A stretch of 9,443 nt of DNA from Gallionella sp. (lineage in GTDB: Bacteria > Pseudomonadota > Gammaproteobacteria > Burkholderiales > Gallionellaceae), in contig SCPW01000176.1 of assembly GCA_004298605.1 (NCBI GenBank), forward strand, positions 1 to 9,443. Reading direction: 5' to 3'. The translations under genes were made by a program, and so were the position numbers. Positions 5,855-9,443 of the stretch are shown here, one piece after another. Positions within the stretch are counted from its first letter, which is position 1. Every line of letters begins with the position of its first letter. Below the pieces are notes generated by a model. It was not told the DNA's origin and ran no database searches. It worked only from the letters and a program-made list of their open reading frames with translations.

Positions 5855-8569
5855 CTAGCGGTTCTTGCGCCGCATGATCCACGCCTTTTCCGCTTCCACC
5901 GCCACGAACAGCAGCGCGCCGAACAGCAGGATGCGCCACCACGCCACGGCGTCGATGGCGGTCGTGCCGAACAGTTGCTGGAACAGCGGGGTATAGGTGA
6001 ACAGCATTTGCAGCAATGCCACGGCGAGTATGGAGACAAGCACCGGTCGCGATCCGGTAAAACCGCGCAGGCTGCAAGACGGCGCGAGCAGGAAGCGGCA
6101 GTTGAACAGATAGACGATTTCGCCCACCACCAATACATTCACCGCCACCGTGCGTGCCGCCTCGATGCTCTCGCCGCGCGACTGCTCCCAGAGGAAGAAG
6201 CCCAGCGCACCGGCCACCATCAGGCAGGACACGAGAAAAATGCGCCACGCCAGAAACCGGCCAAGCAGCGGTTCGGCAGGGTCGCGCGGCGGTCGGCGCA
6301 TCACGCCCGCCTCCGAGGGCTCGAAGGCCAGCGCCAACGACAGCGTGACGGCGGTGACCATGTTCACCCACAGGATTTGCACCGGCGTGATCGGTAATGT
6401 CAGGCCGAGGAAAATCGCCGCGACGATGACCATCGCCTCGCCGCCGTTGGTGGGCAGGATGAATACGATGGATTTTTTCAGGTTGTCGTAGACGGTGCGC
6501 CCTTCTTCGACCGCCGCCGCGATCGAAGCGAAGTTGTCGTCGGCCAGCACCATCCCGGCAGCCTCCTTGGCCGCTTCGGTGCCCTTGCGCCCCATCGCCA
6601 CGCCGACATCGGCGCGCTTCAGCGCGGGCGCATCGTTGACGCCGTCGCCGGTCATCGCCACCACTTCGCCGTTGTCCTGCAACGCCTGCACCAAACTGAG
6701 TTTGTGTTCCGGGCTGGCGCGGGCAAAAATGTCGGCTCGGGTTACCGCGACGCGCAACGCAGCCATATCCATGTGCTCGATTTCCGCGCCGGTCAACGCG
6801 CCATCCGCTGTCAGGCCGAAGCGCGCGCCGATGGCGCATGCGGTGTCGAGATGATCGCCGGTAATCATTTTCACGCGAATGCCGGCATCGCGGCAGCGCG
6901 CCACGGCGCGGATTGCCTCTTCGCGCGGCGGGTCGACGATGGCAAAAATGCCCAGCAGCGCGAAGCCGCTTTGCACACCGGCAAAATCGAGGCTGCGCTG
7001 TTCGCTTGCCGTGGGGCGCATCGCCACCGCGAGCAGCCGGAAACCCTGCTGCGCCGCGTCCAGTATCGCCTGCTGCCAGTAGGTGTGGCGCAACGGGCGA
7101 TCCTCGCCGTCGGCGCGCTCGGCATCGCATACTTCCATGACCCGCTCCGGCGCGCCCTTGAGGAAAATGAAGCCGTGGCCTTCCAGGTCATGGTGCAGGG
7201 TGGCCATGAAACGGTGCTGCGATTCGAACGGGATGAGATCGGTGCGCCGCAGCGCCTCGCGCTCGAAGGCGAAATCGAGACCGGTCTTGGCAGCCAGAGT
7301 GAGCAACGCGCCTTCGGTGGGATCGCCCCCCAGCGTCCATTCGTTGCCGCTGCGATGCAGTTCCGCGTCATTGCACAGCAGGGCGGCACGCCCCAGTTCG
7401 GCCAGTTCCGGATAATCTCCGACAAATACTTCGCGTCCGGCGATGGAAAATCCACCGTGCGGCGCGTAGCCGCTGCCGCTGATTTCAAATATCCGCCCCG
7501 CGGTGATGAGGCGCTGCACGGTCATTTCGTTTTTGGTGAGCGTGCCGGTTTTGTCCGAGCAGATCACCGTCACCGAGCCGAGCGTCTCCACCGTCGGGAG
7601 CCGCCGGATGATGGCGTTGCGCCGCGCCATGCGCTGCACGCCGATGGCCAGCGTGATGGTCATGACGGCGGGCAGCCCTTCCGGGATGGCGGCCACCGCG
7701 AGGCCGACCGCCGCAAAAAACATCTCCTGCCAACCGTAGCCGCGTATCCACACGCCGAAGGAGAAGGTCAGCGCGGCCAGCAACAGGATCACGGCGGTCA
7801 GTTGCCGGCCGAAACGCGCCATCTGGCGCAGCAGCGGCGTTTCCAGGCTGGACACCGCGGCGATCAGGCCGCTGATGCGGCCTATTTCTGTCGCCGCGCC
7901 GGTGGCGACCACCACGCCGCGCGCTTGCCCGTACACCACCAGCGTGCCGGAATAAGCCATGCAACTGCGGTCGCCGGTCACGGCATGCACATCGACTGCC
8001 GCGACATTTTTTTCCACCGGCTCGGATTCACCGGTCAGCGCGGCTTCATCGGCGCGCAACTGGCGCGTTTCGATCAGGCGCAGGTCGGCGGGTATCTTGT
8101 CGCCGGATGCCAGCACCACGATATCGCCGATCACCAGATGCTCCGCTGGAATCTCGCGCCGCCGCCCATCACGCAATACCGTGGCATTCGGAGACAGCAT
8201 GTTGCGGATGGCATCCAGCGCGCGCTCGGCCTTGCCTTCCTGGATTACCCCGATGATGGCGTTGATCAGCACCACACCGGCGATCACGCCGCAGTCCACC
8301 CAGTGATCGAGCAGCGCGGTGATCAGCGCGGAGGCCAATAACACGTAGATCAACACATTGTGGAACTGGCGCGCCAGGCGCACCGGCAAGCTGTCGCGCC
8401 TGGCGGCAGGCAGGCGGTTCGGGCCATATTGCGTGAGACGCCGCGCCGCTTCGTCCGGCGACAATCCGGCATGATCCGCAGCCAGCACGCGCAGCACCTC
8501 CTGCACCGGCAGGCTGTGCCAGTTGTGCGCAGGTTCGGGGTGAGCCGGTTGACCAATGGTTTCGTTCAT
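5855..8569 (-). CDS. P2-type cation-transporting ATPase, SERCA-like, ion uncertain
   Basis: This 904-residue inner-membrane pump has all P-type ATPase landmarks: TGES (179-182, actuator), PEGLP (296-300, TM4), phosphorylated Asp339 in CSDKTGTLT, KGAPE (471-475, nucleotide binding), MITGD (569-572) and MTGDGVNDAP (639-648). The N-terminal segment NWHSLPVQEVLRVL and six C-terminal helices fit the P2A Ca2+-ATPase family. By motif alignment to SERCA the ion-site residues Glu309, Asn768, Glu771, Asn796, Thr799 and Glu908 correspond to Glu297, Asn708, Glu711, Asn736, Thr739 and Glu817. SERCA Asp800 corresponds to Ala740 (WVNMVTAVT). Ca2+, Mn2+, Na+ or another cation is therefore open. The ATG has a GGAAAGG ribosome site 6-12 bases upstream. 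The upstream antiporter gene ends in a terminator, so the ATPase probably has its own promoter, which I could not identify. No terminator is seen before rpmE. Confidence 0.95.
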   Translation of the reverse strand: MNETIGQPAHPEPAHNWHSLPVQEVLRVLAADHAGLSPDEAARRLTQYGPNRLPAARRDSLPVRLARQFHNVLIYVLLASALITALLDHWVDCGVIAGVVLINAIIGVIQEGKAERALDAIRNMLSPNATVLRDGRRREIPAEHLVIGDIVVLASGDKIPADLRLIETRQLRADEAALTGESEPVEKNVAAVDVHAVTGDRSCMAYSGTLVVYGQARGVVVATGAATEIGRISGLIAAVSSLETPLLRQMARFGRQLTAVILLLAALTFSFGVWIRGYGWQEMFFAAVGLAVAAIPEGLPAVMTITLAIGVQRMARRNAIIRRLPTVETLGSVTVICSDKTGTLTKNEMTVQRLITAGRIFEISGSGYAPHGGFSIAGREVFVGDYPELAELGRAALLCNDAELHRSGNEWTLGGDPTEGALLTLAAKTGLDFAFEREALRRTDLIPFESQHRFMATLHHDLEGHGFIFLKGAPERVMEVCDAERADGEDRPLRHTYWQQAILDAAQQGFRLLAVAMRPTASEQRSLDFAGVQSGFALLGIFAIVDPPREEAIRAVARCRDAGIRVKMITGDHLDTACAIGARFGLTADGALTGAEIEHMDMAALRVAVTRADIFARASPEHKLSLVQALQDNGEVVAMTGDGVNDAPALKRADVGVAMGRKGTEAAKEAAGMVLADDNFASIAAAVEEGRTVYDNLKKSIVFILPTNGGEAMVIVAAIFLGLTLPITPVQILWVNMVTAVTLSLALAFEPSEAGVMRRPPRDPAEPLLGRFLAWRIFLVSCLMVAGALGFFLWEQSRGESIEAARTVAVNVLVVGEIVYLFNCRFLLAPSCSLRGFTGSRPVLVSILAVALLQMLFTYTPLFQQLFGTTAIDAVAWWRILLFGALLFVAVEAEKAWIMRRKNR

Positions 8570-8640
8570 GATCGCCTTTCCATACCGTCGGGGAACGGGG
8601 CCGATTCATCCAGGGAAACACCGGATAAGCCCGCTCCTGT

Positions 8641-8661
8641 AAAAATAACCCGCGGGTTATT
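8641..8661 (-). terminator. Intrinsic terminator overlapping the antiporter stop codon
   Basis: AATAACCCGCGGGTTATT (8644-8661) is a perfect 18-base palindrome, folding as a 7-pair stem with a CGCG loop. On the minus strand it runs into five T residues (8641-8645), as in a Rho-independent terminator. The TAA stop of the antiporter (8657-8659) lies inside the first arm, so a ribosome finishing translation would cover the stem. Confidence 0.72.
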
Positions 8662-9443
8662 CCACCAGTAAACCCAGCTTCCTGGCCAGCCACTTGGTCG
8701 TGGTCGCCTGGATCAGGATGGTCGTCAGGATGGCGATGAAAGTCACCGAAGCGATGAGCTGCGCGCCGGGCGCTTTCATGCCGACCAGCATCCCGGCCAG
8801 CGCGCCGGGGATCACGCCGGTTTCGCGCGTCCAGCACATGAACAGCAGCTCCTTGAAGCTCCATTTGGCGCGGCGGTCCGGCAAGGCGCACAGGAACACG
8901 GTAGCCGGGCGCGCGATCAGCATGAACACCACGACCACCGCAACGCCGCCGAATAAATATTGGTTCATCAGGCCGAAATCCACCTGCGTGCCGAGCAGGA
9001 TGAAAATGAACATGCGCATGATGAACGCGGTGGTCATCACGTAATCTTCCAGTTCGCTGCCTTCCTGTTTGGTCAGTTTGAACCCCAGCGATTCCTGGTT
9101 GCCCAGCATGATGCCGAACACGAACACCGCCATGAAGCCGCTGGAATGCAGCCCGTCCGCGCCCATGTAAGCGCCGATCACCGCCATCAGGGTGACCACC
9201 GGGGCGAATTCGGCGAGGAAGCCGAATTTTTCATGCGCGATGAGGAATGCCGCCAGATAGCCCAACACCCCGCCGATCAGGATGCCCAGCAACGATTGTT
9301 TGAGCAGGTCGAGCAGCGCATCGCCCGCCGAAAATTCGCCCGCGCCCATCGCTATGCCCAGCACGGCAAAAGTGAGGATGGCGCCCATCGCGTCGTTGAA
9401 AGCGGATTCGCTCATCACCGTCTGCGCGACGCGCTCCTTGATG
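8657..9443 (-). CDS. CPA1-type cation:proton antiporter, C-terminal part (5' end cut by window edge)
   Basis: This inner-membrane transporter fragment has about 261 residues in view and is open to the right edge. The visible part starts IKERVAQTVMSESAFNDA and has about eight hydrophobic segments. The ND pair in SESAFND (codons near 9392-9397) is the ion-binding motif of electroneutral CPA1 exchangers (NhaP-like), as opposed to the DD pair of electrogenic ones. FMAVFVFGIMLGN fits the same fold. A later conserved helix region reads CWTRETGVIPGALAG, with an Arg near 8825-8827. The usual CPA1 form there is closer to GPRG, so the subgroup is uncertain. The GTG/ATG near 9418 are internal codons, not the start. 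No TrkA-type cytoplasmic regulatory domain follows; the protein ends KLGLLVE. It is followed by a terminator and then the ATPase. The substrate is probably Na+ or K+, by family only. Confidence 0.88.
   Translation of the reverse strand, partial: IKERVAQTVMSESAFNDAMGAILTFAVLGIAMGAGEFSAGDALLDLLKQSLLGILIGGVLGYLAAFLIAHEKFGFLAEFAPVVTLMAVIGAYMGADGLHSSGFMAVFVFGIMLGNQESLGFKLTKQEGSELEDYVMTTAFIMRMFIFILLGTQVDFGLMNQYLFGGVAVVVVFMLIARPATVFLCALPDRRAKWSFKELLFMCWTRETGVIPGALAGMLVGMKAPGAQLIASVTFIAILTTILIQATTTKWLARKLGLLVE

Noticed and set aside
6704..8341. 545-codon open frame on the plus strand, opposite the ATPase
   Set aside because: It lies wholly antisense to a strongly conserved P-type ATPase, its translation is rich in Arg, His, Gln and Gly with no recognisable motif, and long antisense frames are common in GC-rich genes.
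8570..8640. Promoter search in the 71 bases between the antiporter terminator and the ATPase start
   Set aside because: TTTACA on the minus strand resembles a -35, but no acceptable -10 follows at 16-18 bases; no promoter or riboswitch could be supported.

Overview
The window is GC-rich, densely coding bacterial DNA. The short-form HisG C-terminus, the zinc-type bL31, the small multihaem c-type cytochrome and the overall gene style suggest a Gram-negative betaproteobacterium, possibly of the Nitrosomonadales/Gallionellaceae kind. That placement comes from protein style, not from a database match. I see no tRNA, rRNA, CRISPR array, insertion sequence or phage gene.

Layout. Positions 1-1745 (+) hold the end of hisG (ATP phosphoribosyltransferase, cut by the left edge) and complete hisD (histidinol dehydrogenase), 13 bases apart and clearly co-transcribed. 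A 75-base gap with a GC-rich hairpin leads to a small exported triheme cytochrome c (1821-2273, +). This gene converges on an operon-like pair on the minus strand: an M48-family lipoprotein metallopeptidase (3936-5354) followed 8 bases later by an ArnT/PMT-like polytopic glycosyltransferase (2284-3927). Upstream of the peptidase is a 158-base non-coding stretch with three perfect hairpins, one of them the intrinsic terminator of rpmE (bL31, 5513-5728, minus), which has its own recognisable promoter at 5795-5823. Next comes a 904-residue P2-type cation ATPase (5855-8569, minus). Last is the C-terminal part of a CPA1-like cation:proton antiporter (8657-9443, minus, cut by the right edge), whose stop codon lies inside an 18-base palindromic terminator.

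How the genes fit together. hisG/hisD do the first and last steps of histidine synthesis. The peptidase and glycosyltransferase are both envelope proteins and may share a transcript. The ATPase and antiporter are both inner-membrane cation transporters, but a terminator separates them. The cytochrome is an envelope electron carrier with no partner gene in view. Most of the window is ordinary housekeeping sequence. The points most worth a second look are the cytochrome (three haem motifs plus an EF-hand-like loop in about 150 residues), the ATPase (an alanine where Ca2+ pumps have the transmembrane-6 aspartate), the three-part peptidase and the hairpin cluster behind rpmE. I did not find a convincing new multi-gene system.
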